Below, piece after piece: positions 45,361-54,365 of a stretch of 64,000 nucleotides of DNA (its first letter is position 1; every line of letters starts with the position of its first letter). The position numbers and the translations under genes are program-made. The notes below the pieces were generated by a model. That model was not told the DNA's origin and ran no database searches. It saw only the letters and a list, made by a program, of their open reading frames with translations. The DNA comes from Neisseriaceae bacterium. GTDB taxonomy: Bacteria > Pseudomonadota > Gammaproteobacteria > Burkholderiales > Neisseriaceae. The stretch covers positions 62,001 through 126,000 of the forward strand of contig JAGBKK010000024.1 in assembly GCA_017934045.1 (NCBI GenBank), in the 5' to 3' direction.

Positions 45361-47523
45361 TTAACCATACAAGCGTTTGGCACTGATAATTTGCGGAATG
45401 CTTTGAATATCGTGCAGAATTTGATTGAGTTGTTTGGTATCGGTAACGCTTAATCCAAAACGCATTTCGACAAAGTCGCCTTTGCCCTCGGGTTGGGGGG
45501 GCATTTCCACATTTTCAATATTGGCGTTTTGAGCAGCAATACAGCCTGCCAATGTGGCTAATAAACCAGGTTGGTCTTGACTGATGACGGATATTTTGGT
45601 GCTGAATTTACCTTCTTTGCCAAGGCAGTCCCAATCGGCATCTAATTGATTTTCAACAGGAATACGGAACAGGTTTTCGCAAGTATCGCTGTGGATAATC
45701 AAACCTTGTTCGGGAATAAGTGCGGCTTTAATCGCGTCTCCTGGTATGGGATTACAACAAGTGGAAATGTGAATATTGCTCACAGGGCTGCCTGAAATTT
45801 TGATTGGTGAAAGTTTGGTTTTACCGCCAAATTTTTCGCCTGCTAAATCCGCAATTTGCATGGCAACGGAAACTGGCAATAATTTGCCCATACCCACATC
45901 GTATAACACATCTTCAAAACGAATGTTTTTGCTTTGTAAATCGGCTAAATATTTGTTTTTGACGGTTTCGGATACCAACAAATGTTGTGGCAAAAGTTGG
46001 GTTAAGGTTTGTAGCAACAGTTTTTCGCCCAAAATAATGGCGTCTTCTTTGCCGATATTTTTTAATCGAGAACGAATGGCACTTCTGGCTCTGGCACTCA
46101 CCACAAAACTTAACCACGCAGGATTGGGGTTAGCGTCTTCTCGTGTGATGATTTCCACCGTGTCGCCTGTGTGCAAGCGTTGTCGCAACGGCACAGGATT
46201 GCCATTAACTTTGGCACCTATGCACGAATGTCCAATGTCGGTATGCACGGCGTATGCGAAATCCACAGGTGTTGAACCTCTTTGCAATACCAAAATTTTG
46301 CCATTGGGCGTGAAAAGGTAAATTTCGTTTTGGTATAAATCCACTTTAATGTGTTCAGAAAATTCAATCGCATTACCGCTATCTTGTTGTAATGCCAAGA
46401 TATTTTGTAACCATTGACGGGTGCGAATAACGGCTTCATCGCGCATTTGATCGGTGCGGTTTTGATACAGCCAGTGTGCCGCAATGCCGTATTCAGCGGT
46501 TTTGTGCATTGCAGGTGTGCGAATTTGCACTTCAATCGGCACGCCTTTGGGGCCCACCAATGTGGTGTGCAAACCTTGATAGCCATTACTTTTGGGCAGA
46601 GCAATAAAGTCTTTAAATCGACCTGGGCGTGGTTTATATAAAGCGTGCAACGCACCCATTGTGCGGTAACAATCGTCAATCGATCGCACAACAATGCGTA
46701 AGCCATATAAATTACACACTTCGGCAAAGCGTTTATGACGGCCACGCATTTTGTTGTAAATGCTGTATAAATTTTTTTGGCGTGTTTTGATTTTAGCTTC
46801 GATATTATAAGACGCTAATTGCAACTGAAACGCTTGCATAATTTCTGCAATGGCTTCTTTTTGTTCGCTATGCCAACGATTTAAGGCAGCCTGAAAAACG
46901 GTGTAGCGGCGTGGGTGAATGTTATAAAACGACAAATCTTGCAATTCACGATACACAGGATTCATACCAATGCGATTGGCAAGCAGGGCGTAAGTTTCCA
47001 GCGTTTCGCGTGCAATGCGGCGGCGTTTGTCAGGTCGCATTGAACCCAAAGTTCGCATATTGTGCAGGCGGTCGGAGAGTTTGACAATCAGCACACGAAT
47101 GTCTTTCACCATAGCCAACACCATTTTGCGGAAACTTTCCGCTTGGTGTTCTATGTAATTGTTAAAATTGATTTTTTCTAATTTAGATAAACCATCAACC
47201 ACTTCGGCAATCGTGCCGCCAAATTCTTTCGCTAATTCAGATTTACTTGTACCTGTATCTTCTAACACATCGTGCAGTAAAGCACTGACTACGGTTTTTG
47301 CGTCCAACTGCCATTTAGCGACTTCGGTCGCCACCGCAATGGGGTGCGTGATATACGGCTCGCCCGATTGACGCGTTTGTCCTTGGTGTTTGATAAAAGC
47401 GTAATCGCACGCTTTTTCAATTAAGGCAAAATCGTCCGCACCAAAATACGAGGCAGCCTGAAATAAGGTGTCTTTGGCTTGTTGAGAAATGGGGTCGTAT
47501 TGTGGTGCGGCGTGGTCGGGCAT
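45361..47523 (-). CDS. spoT: Bifunctional (p)ppGpp synthetase/hydrolase SpoT (Rsh)
   Basis: 720 aa. Unlike the paralogue at 32024-34237, the HD hydrolase site is intact (ALLHDVLEDTGT; YITHPIAVA). Synthetase domain contains LYGLRIVVRSIDDCYRTMG and FKDFIALPKSNGYQGLHTTLVG. TGS domain (LFTPNGKILVLQRGSTPVDFAY), zinc-finger-like STCCNPIPGD and C-terminal ACT domain. Third gene of gmk-rpoZ-spoT; 8 nt after rpoZ. Confidence 0.97.
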   Translation of the reverse strand: MPDHAAPQYDPISQQAKDTLFQAASYFGADDFALIEKACDYAFIKHQGQTRQSGEPYITHPIAVATEVAKWQLDAKTVVSALLHDVLEDTGTSKSELAKEFGGTIAEVVDGLSKLEKINFNNYIEHQAESFRKMVLAMVKDIRVLIVKLSDRLHNMRTLGSMRPDKRRRIARETLETYALLANRIGMNPVYRELQDLSFYNIHPRRYTVFQAALNRWHSEQKEAIAEIMQAFQLQLASYNIEAKIKTRQKNLYSIYNKMRGRHKRFAEVCNLYGLRIVVRSIDDCYRTMGALHALYKPRPGRFKDFIALPKSNGYQGLHTTLVGPKGVPIEVQIRTPAMHKTAEYGIAAHWLYQNRTDQMRDEAVIRTRQWLQNILALQQDSGNAIEFSEHIKVDLYQNEIYLFTPNGKILVLQRGSTPVDFAYAVHTDIGHSCIGAKVNGNPVPLRQRLHTGDTVEIITREDANPNPAWLSFVVSARARSAIRSRLKNIGKEDAIILGEKLLLQTLTQLLPQHLLVSETVKNKYLADLQSKNIRFEDVLYDVGMGKLLPVSVAMQIADLAGEKFGGKTKLSPIKISGSPVSNIHISTCCNPIPGDAIKAALIPEQGLIIHSDTCENLFRIPVENQLDADWDCLGKEGKFSTKISVISQDQPGLLATLAGCIAAQNANIENVEMPPQPEGKGDFVEMRFGLSVTDTKQLNQILHDIQSIPQIISAKRLYG

Positions 47524-47531
47524 AATAACAC

Positions 47532-47747
47532 CTATTGACGGCGTTTCAAAATGTCCTTGCTGATTTGTCCTGTGGCGATTTCACGCAGGGCAGTTACAGT
47601 GGGCTTGCTTTGTTGGCGATGATTGGTTTCTTCAACCAAAGCGGTTGCACCGCCTGCCAACTGTCTTGCACGCGTGGCTGCTGCCAGCGTCAATTCAAAC
47701 TGATTTTCAATGTGTGGAATACAATCTTCTACGGTTACTCGTGCCAT
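47532..47747 (-). CDS. rpoZ: RNA polymerase omega subunit
   Basis: 71 aa. [30 protein letters not shown] is the omega signature; the C-terminal [15 protein letters not shown] matches neisserial omega. Between gmk and spoT, the classical order. Omega forms part of the ppGpp site on RNA polymerase, which suits co-expression with spoT. Confidence 0.97.
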   Translation of the reverse strand: MARVTVEDCIPHIENQFELTLAAATRARQLAGGATALVEETNHRQQSKPTVTALREIATGQISKDILKRRQ

Positions 47748-47760
47748 AATTTTAAGCCTT

Positions 47761-48369
47761 TTAATTTTGTAATAAAGAAATTAACGCTTCATTGTTATTG
47801 CTTTGACGCAAACGCGTTGCATACACAATGGTCATTAAATCTTGGGTTGCGGTGGGCAAATCGTCATTAACCACCAAATAATCAAACAAAGATGCTTGTT
47901 CAAACTCCAATCGTGCATTGTTGATGCGTAAATTCAGTGTTTCAATATCTTCCGTACCGCGTTCAAACAAGCGTTGTTTTAACGCTTCCAAAGACGGTGG
48001 AAGAATAAAAATACTCACAGCGTCAGGCATTTGACGGCGAACTTGTTCGGCACCCTGAACATCAATTTCCAAAATCACATCAATGCCTTGATTGATGATT
48101 TTTTCCACCTCACGCGTGGAAGTGCCATAAAAATTGCCATGCACATTGGCGTGTTCAATAAACGCACCATCGCCTATCATTTGTTCAAAAGTTGCGGTAT
48201 CAACAAAATGATAATGCACGCCGTTGATTTCATTTTCACGCGGTTTGCGTGTGGTGTGCGAAACGGCAACCTGAATATTATCATTGCGTGCTGTCAGTGC
48301 CGTTGTCAGCGAAGTTTTACCCGTGCCGCTGGCAGCAGACACGATAAAAACCGTACCCTTGTCCGCCAT
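47761..48369 (-). CDS. gmk: Guanylate kinase
   Basis: 202 aa. GMP + ATP gives GDP + ADP. P-loop [12 protein letters not shown] near residue 12, [20 protein letters not shown] for GMP binding, and [20 protein letters not shown] lies upstream of the ATG. First gene of the gmk-rpoZ-spoT operon. Confidence 0.97.
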   Translation of the reverse strand: MADKGTVFIVSAASGTGKTSLTTALTARNDNIQVAVSHTTRKPRENEINGVHYHFVDTATFEQMIGDGAFIEHANVHGNFYGTSTREVEKIINQGIDVILEIDVQGAEQVRRQMPDAVSIFILPPSLEALKQRLFERGTEDIETLNLRINNARLEFEQASLFDYLVVNDDLPTATQDLMTIVYATRLRQSNNNEALISLLQN

Positions 48370-48458
48370 TTTTATCTCCCTAAATAAAGTGATTAAAACG
48401 CCCTTAATTATGCCACAAGTGCGGTATTTTTCACATTATTTTATTGATTAAAATGATA

Positions 48459-49028
48459 TTACGAACGAATAATCTTTCCGCTTTGCCAGTCGATAATACT
48501 ACTGGGGCTGTGGTATTTGCCGATTTTGCCTGAAATTACTATCGCTTGTTTGCCGAATAGGCGGCGTACTTGGCGTTTTGTGCGGCAAGGTTTGGCGTGG
48601 GATTTGTTTGCCGAAGTGGAAACCAAGGCGGTGTTTAAGTCTTGGCATAAATTCTGCACGCCTGTGTGGTGTGGTAGTCGCACGCCGATATTATACCGCC
48701 CTGCCCCACGCAATAATGGTAACACTTTGTTTTTGTTCGCAGATAATAAAAATGTGGTTGATGAGTGTTGCCATTGCCTTGTTAATGCTTGCCATTGTTC
48801 AGGCTGCCTGAAATGAGTGAGTGCTTGTAATTGTTCCACTTTTCCACCCACCACAATCATACCTTTGTTCATTGGGCGTTTTTTTAAGCGTAAAATTTTG
48901 CGTAAAGCGTGTGGATTATTGGGCAAACTGCCTAAACCAAAACAACTTTCAGTCGGATACACAACCACGCCGCCACGCTTTAAATGGTGTCGAAGATTAA
49001 ATTTCAGGCTGCCTGAAACTCGCCGCAT
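48459..49028 (-). CDS. tsaC: Threonylcarbamoyl-AMP synthase (YrdC/Sua5 family)
   Basis: 189 aa. Makes threonylcarbamoyl-AMP for t6A synthesis with TsaD (also in this window). LKRGGVVVYPTESCFGLG, LKKRPMNKGMIV and ALVSTSANKSHAKP are the family motifs. The N terminus is encoded through an uptake palindrome (VSGSLK), and another gives HFRQPEQ. The ATG overlaps the TAA of the upstream exonuclease gene by one base. Confidence 0.92.
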   Translation of the reverse strand: MRRVSGSLKFNLRHHLKRGGVVVYPTESCFGLGSLPNNPHALRKILRLKKRPMNKGMIVVGGKVEQLQALTHFRQPEQWQALTRQWQHSSTTFLLSANKNKVLPLLRGAGRYNIGVRLPHHTGVQNLCQDLNTALVSTSANKSHAKPCRTKRQVRRLFGKQAIVISGKIGKYHSPSSIIDWQSGKIIRS

Positions 49029-49801
49029 TATTTGCTCCACGCTGCTAAAAATTCTTGCCAATGTTGTTTGTCGGCATTATCTTGCAAAAATTGGCGTACT
49101 AATTTGATTTCATTAGCATATTCATCACTATCTAACGCACCACGCATTAACTCAAAACGCAGATACATTAAATAAGTGTTTAGAGCGTCCGTTTCGCAAT
49201 AGTCGCGAATTTCCACAATTTTACCGTCCGCAAACGCTTGCCACACTTTCGAGCCGTCCATACCCAACTTACCTGGAAAGCCACACAGTTTGGCAATTTC
49301 GTCCAAAGGAATATTGTTTTTGGGCTGATACATTGCCAATAAATCCATTAAATCGCAATGGCGAAAGTGATAGCGACTAATATAATTATTCCACTTAAAA
49401 TCGCCGTCCATTGCCCAATATTTTGCCGCGGTAACGCCACAAATTAAGCCACGATAATGCAGAACAGGCAAATCAAAACCGCCGCCATTCCAACTGATTA
49501 ACTGTGGCGTTTCGTGTTCGATAATGTCAAAAAATTTAGTAATTACAATATCTTCGCTGTCATTGGGATTGCCTAATGTGGCGACTTTAATTTTGTCCGC
49601 TCCCTTTCGCATACAACACGAAATCGCCACCACTTTTTGCAAATGCAAAGGCATAAAATCACTACCAGTGTCGGCACGGCGTTTTTGTTGCATAAATTCA
49701 ACCACTTCGGTGTCAGATAGGTTTTCAGGCAGCCCATATAATTGACGAATGCCGTGAGCGTCTGGAATGGTCTCAATATCGAAAGAAAGTAGGGTTCTCA
49801 T
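49028..49801 (-). CDS. Predicted 3'-5' exonuclease related to PolB proofreading domain
   Basis: 257 aa DnaQ-like fold. Exo I LLSFDIETIPD at residues 4-14, Exo II PQLISWNGGGFDLPVLHYRG near 105-120, Exo III IRDYCETDALNTYLMYLRFE near 205. Matches the DNA_pol_B_exo2 family. Overlaps tsaC by one base (TAATG), so translation is coupled. A partial uptake sequence encodes GLPENLS. Confidence 0.88.
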   Translation of the reverse strand: MRTLLSFDIETIPDAHGIRQLYGLPENLSDTEVVEFMQQKRRADTGSDFMPLHLQKVVAISCCMRKGADKIKVATLGNPNDSEDIVITKFFDIIEHETPQLISWNGGGFDLPVLHYRGLICGVTAAKYWAMDGDFKWNNYISRYHFRHCDLMDLLAMYQPKNNIPLDEIAKLCGFPGKLGMDGSKVWQAFADGKIVEIRDYCETDALNTYLMYLRFELMRGALDSDEYANEIKLVRQFLQDNADKQHWQEFLAAWSK

Positions 49802-49903
49802 GGTTTATTTTCGCTGTTTGTGATGGGTAGGAGGTATTTTAAACAATTTGAAATTTTTTACAAAATCGGTGTAATGCCTCTATCTCAACTCAAATTAAAA
49901 AAA

Positions 49904-49925
49904 CTCGCCACTGATTTGTGGCGAG
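49904..49925 (-). terminator. Terminator of the TehA-like gene
   Basis: CTCGCCAC / GTGGCGAG hairpin with a run of T on the minus strand. Confidence 0.8.
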
Positions 49926-49965
49926 AAAACTTGCAGATTAATTTTTTAGAGTGAATTAAATGAAT

Positions 49966-50934
49966 TCAGTGTCCTGTTTGGGGTGGATTGTTGGCAATTT
50001 TTTGGAAAAATTGCAGATATTTCACCAACACAAACAGCGTCATCACAATCGCAAAAATGCCCTCGGCGTATGCCAAATAAAACCACACAGGGCTTGCATT
50101 CACAATGCGTAAGCCTTCAAACAGGCTGTTGGCAGTGATGATAAAAGGGAAAGTTAAAGCGGCATACGATGGGAAAAAGCCGTTCTTTAAATAAGACGGT
50201 ACTTGGCTTAATACCATCACAAACAAAAGTTGCGACAAAATCAGCGATACCCAAACCAAAGCAGCTGAATGTTCGCCGTGAGGCAGAAGCCGTGCGTAGC
50301 CCACAATCAGCATAGCCAGCGGTGCAGTGTAAATGGCAAACACAGGGCGAGCGGAAATTTCTTCCACAGGCACTTTCAGGTAGCGTATGGAAATGACGAT
50401 AAACATCACCACAAAGCCGATTGCCGATAAGGCAAACAGACCGTAGCGAATGGTTTGCAGGGGCAACCAGTCAATCGTTAAATGGTGCGAAGTCATCACA
50501 GGGACGCAAAAGCCGACAAAGGGAATAAAATAAGCGGCAAATACTTGTTTTATTTGTAAATGTAAAATATATTTGGCATTAAACCACGCCAGATAAATCA
50601 GCACCGCAATCAGGGAAAATAACCATAAAAAAGCGGCAGCGTTGGGATAAGATGACGATAAATACGCCGCATCCAACATAAACGCAAAGGGAATCACCGT
50701 TGCCACGGCTGCCTGAACAGGGTGTTGCAAGTTGGCTTTAAGATTTTGTGGCAAAAACAGGGCTTTTAACAGCACAATAATCAGCAATGCCGCACCCAAC
50801 ACGCCAAACACAGGCTTTGCCCACGCACCTTGACCAAACTCGGCAAACAAACCGCCTAAACCTGTGATACCAAAAGCTAATCCAGCCACAGGTAAGGGGG
50901 TGTGTCGAACAATATTTTCTAATTTTGGATTCAT
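49966..50934 (-). CDS. TDT-family transporter (TehA/SLAC1-like)
   Basis: 322 aa from ATG 50934 with ten predicted membrane helices. PLPVAGLAFGITGLGGL resembles the first TehA helix, and SRPV-type loops with conserved small residues (FFPSYAALTFPFIITAN) fit the tellurite-resistance/dicarboxylate transporter family (anion channels). tehB is not adjacent. Substrate unknown. Confidence 0.85.
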   Translation of the reverse strand: MNPKLENIVRHTPLPVAGLAFGITGLGGLFAEFGQGAWAKPVFGVLGAALLIIVLLKALFLPQNLKANLQHPVQAAVATVIPFAFMLDAAYLSSSYPNAAAFLWLFSLIAVLIYLAWFNAKYILHLQIKQVFAAYFIPFVGFCVPVMTSHHLTIDWLPLQTIRYGLFALSAIGFVVMFIVISIRYLKVPVEEISARPVFAIYTAPLAMLIVGYARLLPHGEHSAALVWVSLILSQLLFVMVLSQVPSYLKNGFFPSYAALTFPFIITANSLFEGLRIVNASPVWFYLAYAEGIFAIVMTLFVLVKYLQFFQKIANNPPQTGH

Positions 50935-51282
50935 CGTCTGTGTCCTGTAATTTATAGTAAAAAACAAATAAAATTAACTTAATCATTGAATATTGTTATT
51001 TTAGTATATTCTGAAATAATGTCAAGTGTCATATTCACGATGAAATAACAATACAAGCAATAATAAAACGCTATGAGACGCACCGCTTGCAACATACAAA
51101 ACAATTTCAGGCAGTCTGAAAAATAATAATATTCTATTAAAAACAAAAATATATCGCGTAAATACGGTATAGCCGAAAAAATTTATTGCGTCATTTTAGG
51201 CAAAATCGCATACAATCAATACTTTTCCCCCTGTAACAAGGGGTATTTTCCATAAACCATTAACCATAAGGAAAACGGAACT
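50935..51282. other. Divergent regulatory region between TehA-like gene and ackA
   Basis: 348 bp AT-rich DNA. Holds a degenerate uptake palindrome (AGGCAGTCTGAA, about 51107-51121) and a Shine-Dalgarno-like AAGGAAAAC before ackA. Promoters for both genes are expected but I cannot pick specific boxes with confidence. Confidence 0.4.
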
Positions 51283-52479
51283 ATGTCAAACGCAATCGTT
51301 TTAGTCTTAAATTGCGGCTCTTCTTCGGTGAAGGGGGCAGTTGTTGATAGCCAAACTGGCGAAGTGTTGTTCTCGTGCTTGGGCGAAAAGTTGAATTTGC
51401 CTGACGCATTCATTACATTCAAATATCAAGGCGAAAAAGAAGTCGAAGATTTGTCGGCACACCCGCACCACACAGGGGCGATTGAAGCTATGTTGCATGC
51501 TTTGGAACGACACGGCTTGGATAAAAAAATCGGTGCGGTCGGTCATCGCATTGTGCATGGCGGCGAGCATTTTAAGGAATCTACCATTGTCGATGAGGCA
51601 GTGATTGATAATATTCAAAAATGTATTACGCTCGCTCCTTTGCATAATCCTGCTCACTTGTTGGGCATTGCGGCAGCACAAAATGTGTTTCATCATATTC
51701 CGCATATCGTGGTGTTTGATACCGCCTTTCATCAAACCATGCCTGATTATGCTTACACTTACGCCGTGCCGTATGAATTATATAAAGAAACAGGCTTACG
51801 CCGTTATGGTGCTCACGGCACCAGCGTGCGTTATGTGTCAGGTGAAGCGGCACGAATGCTGAATCGTCCTGTGGATAAATTGGCGTTGGTTGTCGCACAT
51901 TTGGGCAATGGTTCATCGATTACCGCAGTGAAAAACGGCAAGGTACAAGACACCAGTATGGGCTTAACGCCTTTGGAAGGCTTGGTGATGGGTACGCGTT
52001 GCGGCGATATTGACGCTTCCGTATTCTCGTTCTTGCACGAACAAAAAGGCTATGATATTGCTGAAATTACCAATATTTTGAATAAAAAAAGCGGCTTATT
52101 GGGCATTTCAGGCGTATCCAACGATTACCGTGTGGTGGAAGAATCAGCCATTACAGGCAATAGCCGTGCATTGTTGGCATTGGAAGTATTCTCCTACCGC
52201 TTGGCAAAATACATTGCCGCAATGACAGTTGCCACAGGACATTTGGACGCATTGGTTTTCACAGGCGGTATTGGCGAAAATTCCAAAACCATGCGTGCGA
52301 ATGTCTTGGAAAAATTGGGCTTTTTGGGCTTGGTGATTGACGATAAACTCAATGCCGAAATGCGTTTTGGTAAAGCAGGCATTATCACCGCTTCGCAAAA
52401 CCCATTGGCAATGGTCATTCCCACCAACGAAGAATTGATGATTGCCCAAGACGCAGCCAAATTGGCTGGTTTGGTGTAA
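51283..52479 (+). CDS. ackA: Acetate kinase
   Basis: 398 aa. Acetate + ATP to acetyl phosphate. VLVLNCGSSSVKGAVVD is the N-terminal phosphate-binding motif, VGHRIVHGGEHF and VFDTAFHQTMP follow, then GAHGTSVRYVS and HLGNGSSITAVKNG. pta is not adjacent. AAGGAAAAC lies upstream. Ends with a strong terminator. Confidence 0.97.
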   Translation: MSNAIVLVLNCGSSSVKGAVVDSQTGEVLFSCLGEKLNLPDAFITFKYQGEKEVEDLSAHPHHTGAIEAMLHALERHGLDKKIGAVGHRIVHGGEHFKESTIVDEAVIDNIQKCITLAPLHNPAHLLGIAAAQNVFHHIPHIVVFDTAFHQTMPDYAYTYAVPYELYKETGLRRYGAHGTSVRYVSGEAARMLNRPVDKLALVVAHLGNGSSITAVKNGKVQDTSMGLTPLEGLVMGTRCGDIDASVFSFLHEQKGYDIAEITNILNKKSGLLGISGVSNDYRVVEESAITGNSRALLALEVFSYRLAKYIAAMTVATGHLDALVFTGGIGENSKTMRANVLEKLGFLGLVIDDKLNAEMRFGKAGIITASQNPLAMVIPTNEELMIAQDAAKLAGLV

Positions 52480-52489
52480 GTCAATGAAC

Positions 52490-52535
52490 AAACGGCTTGG
52501 ATTTTATCCAAGCCGTTTTTTTCAGGCAGCCTGAA
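52490..52535 (+). terminator. ackA terminator with uptake palindrome
   Basis: AAACGGCTTGGAT / ATCCAAGCCGTTT hairpin with T run, followed directly by TTCAGGCAGCCTGAA (52521-52535). Confidence 0.9.
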
Positions 52536-52583
52536 AGGGATTATTTATATTATAATAAACAGATTTTTCACGGAGAAATAAAA

Positions 52584-52907
52584 ATGTCCGATTGTTTATT
52601 TTGCAAAATTATTGCAGGCGACATTCCATCGCAAAAGGTGTATGAAGACGACAATATGTTGGCATTCAAAGACATTCGTCCGTCTGCCCCTGTGCATATT
52701 TTGTTGATTCCCAAAAAACACATTGCGTCTTTACAGGATTTATCCGCTGATGACGCTGATTTAATGGGTAAGTTAATGCTGGCTGTGCCGAAAATTGCCG
52801 CAGACAATGGCTTGTCAAACGGCTTCAAAACGCAGATTAACACTGGTGTCGGCGGCGGTCAGGAAGTGTTTCATTTACATATTCATATTATGGGTCGCCC
52901 TGCATAA
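52584..52907 (+). CDS. hinT: HIT family nucleotide hydrolase (HinT-like)
   Basis: 107 aa from ATG 52584. CLFCKIIAGDIPS at the N terminus and the histidine triad HLHIHIMGRP near the C terminus. Typically cleaves AMP-lysine/aminoacyl-AMP adducts. CGGAGA is upstream of the ATG. 26 nt before tatA; hinT-tatABC linkage suggests one transcript. Confidence 0.94.
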   Translation: MSDCLFCKIIAGDIPSQKVYEDDNMLAFKDIRPSAPVHILLIPKKHIASLQDLSADDADLMGKLMLAVPKIAADNGLSNGFKTQINTGVGGGQEVFHLHIHIMGRPA

Positions 52908-52933
52908 CTTTTTGATTTATAAAGGATTTTATT

Positions 52934-53137
52934 ATGGCTATTGGACCGTTACAAATCATCATTATTTTGTTGATTGTGGTGTTGATTTTCGGCACGAAAA
53001 AACTACGCAATGTCGGTAAAGACTTGGGCGGTGCGGTGCATGATTTTAAAGAAGGCTTAAATCAAGGCACGGAAGACGCTAAAAAAGACAGCACAACCGA
53101 AAAATCCACTGATGACAATGCTGATAAGGCAGCCTGA
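52934..53137 (+). CDS. tatA: Twin-arginine translocase subunit TatA
   Basis: 67 aa. Single helix ([19 protein letters not shown]), FGTKKLR hinge, amphipathic helix [15 protein letters not shown] and acidic tail. The final AA-stop is within an uptake sequence (GGCAGCCTGA). The pore-forming Tat component. Confidence 0.96.
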   Translation: MAIGPLQIIIILLIVVLIFGTKKLRNVGKDLGGAVHDFKEGLNQGTEDAKKDSTTEKSTDDNADKAA

Positions 53138-53148
53138 AACACCGCATT

Positions 53149-53562
53149 ATGTTTGATTTTGGTTTCAGCGAAATCGTGGTGATTTTAATGATTTCGCTGA
53201 TTGTTTTAGGTCCTGAACGCCTGCCCAAAGCCGCTCGCCAAGTGGGACTTTGGGTAGGCAAAATTCGTGCGTTTGTGAATACGGCAAAAAGTGATTTGTC
53301 GCAACAATTAGACGCTGCCGATTTAAGCACGCTCAACGCCGTCAAACAAGACATTAGCAATGGTATTCAAGCCTTGCAAAACACCGCAAGCCATTTAACC
53401 GCATTGGATAGGCTGCCTGAACAAAAAACGCCCGATGACTTTCTGCCCCAATACAGGCAACCTGAAAAAAATCTCAAACAAAAAAGTCGTCAAACCAAAC
53501 GACACAATCGTCCCAAACCTGTGGCACAAACTCGCTTAAAAGGTTCGCACAGAACACATTGA
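53149..53562 (+). CDS. tatB: Sec-independent translocase subunit TatB
   Basis: 137 aa. FDFGFSEIVVILMISLIVLGPERLPKAARQVG is the TatB signature (Glu and PERLP). The C-terminal tail is basic and variable, carrying in-frame uptake sequences (RLPEQK, YRQPEK). 11 nt from tatA and 7 nt from tatC. Confidence 0.96.
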   Translation: MFDFGFSEIVVILMISLIVLGPERLPKAARQVGLWVGKIRAFVNTAKSDLSQQLDAADLSTLNAVKQDISNGIQALQNTASHLTALDRLPEQKTPDDFLPQYRQPEKNLKQKSRQTKRHNRPKPVAQTRLKGSHRTH

Positions 53563-53569
53563 TTTTAAT

Positions 53570-54328
53570 ATGAAAAACACACAAAACAACAATTCTAACG
53601 ACAGCGAACAACCTTTGGTTGAGCATTTAATTGAACTGCGGTCGCGGTTAATTCGCGTTGCCTTGGGCATTGCCTTGATTTTGGCGTGTTTATTGCCGTT
53701 TGCCCAAAAAATTTACACACTCATCGCCCTACCCTTGCTGAAATCTATGCCCACAGGCAATACGATGATTGCCACCGATGTGATTTCGCCGTTTTTTGTG
53801 CCGTTAAAAGTAACGCTTTTGGCAGCGTTTGTGTTGTCGCTGCCGCATACGCTGTATCATTTGTGGGCATTTGTTGCCCCTGCTTTGTATAAGCACGAAA
53901 AACGCTTGGTTTTTCCTTTGTTAATTTCATCGGTTTTGCTGTTTTTTATTGGTATGGCATTTGCGTATTTCCTTGTTTTTCCAACGGTTTTTGGCTTTAT
54001 GCAACGCATATCGCCCGAAGGCGTGAATATGGCAACCGATATTGACAAATATTTATCATTTGTGTTGGGTATGTTTATCGCCTTTGGTGCGGCGTTTGAA
54101 GTGCCTGTTGCCGTGGTGTTATTGCACCGATTTGGTTTGATTTCACTCAAAACACTCAAAGCGGCACGCCCATATGTGGTGATTGCCGCTTTCGTAATTG
54201 CCGCCATCATCACCCCACCCGATGTGATTTCGCAGATAATGTTGGCTATCCCTTTGTTATTATTATATGAATTTGGACTAATTGCCTGCAAAATATTCCG
54301 CAGAAAAGAAGATAGTGAAACAGAATAA
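53570..54328 (+). CDS. tatC: Twin-arginine translocase subunit TatC
   Basis: 252 aa, six membrane helices. EQPLVEHLIELRSRLIRV contains the conserved LxELRxR signal-peptide site; KRLVFPLLISSVLLFFIGMAFAYF and ITPPDVISQIMLAIPLLLLYEFG are typical. Third gene of tatABC; pqiA-like gene follows. Confidence 0.97.
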   Translation: MKNTQNNNSNDSEQPLVEHLIELRSRLIRVALGIALILACLLPFAQKIYTLIALPLLKSMPTGNTMIATDVISPFFVPLKVTLLAAFVLSLPHTLYHLWAFVAPALYKHEKRLVFPLLISSVLLFFIGMAFAYFLVFPTVFGFMQRISPEGVNMATDIDKYLSFVLGMFIAFGAAFEVPVAVVLLHRFGLISLKTLKAARPYVVIAAFVIAAIITPPDVISQIMLAIPLLLLYEFGLIACKIFRRKEDSETE

Positions 54329-54365
54329 AAGGCTTTCAGGCTGCCTGAAAGGTGAAAACAACGCT

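Noticed and set aside
45494-45501. G7 run in spoT as a phase-variation tract
   Set aside because: Short, in the C-terminal regulatory domain of a core gene; codons (Pro-Pro) explain it.
32024-47523. RelA and SpoT considered as a recent duplication
   Set aside because: The HD sites and neighbours differ and both orders are normal; this is the usual beta/gamma-proteobacterial pair.
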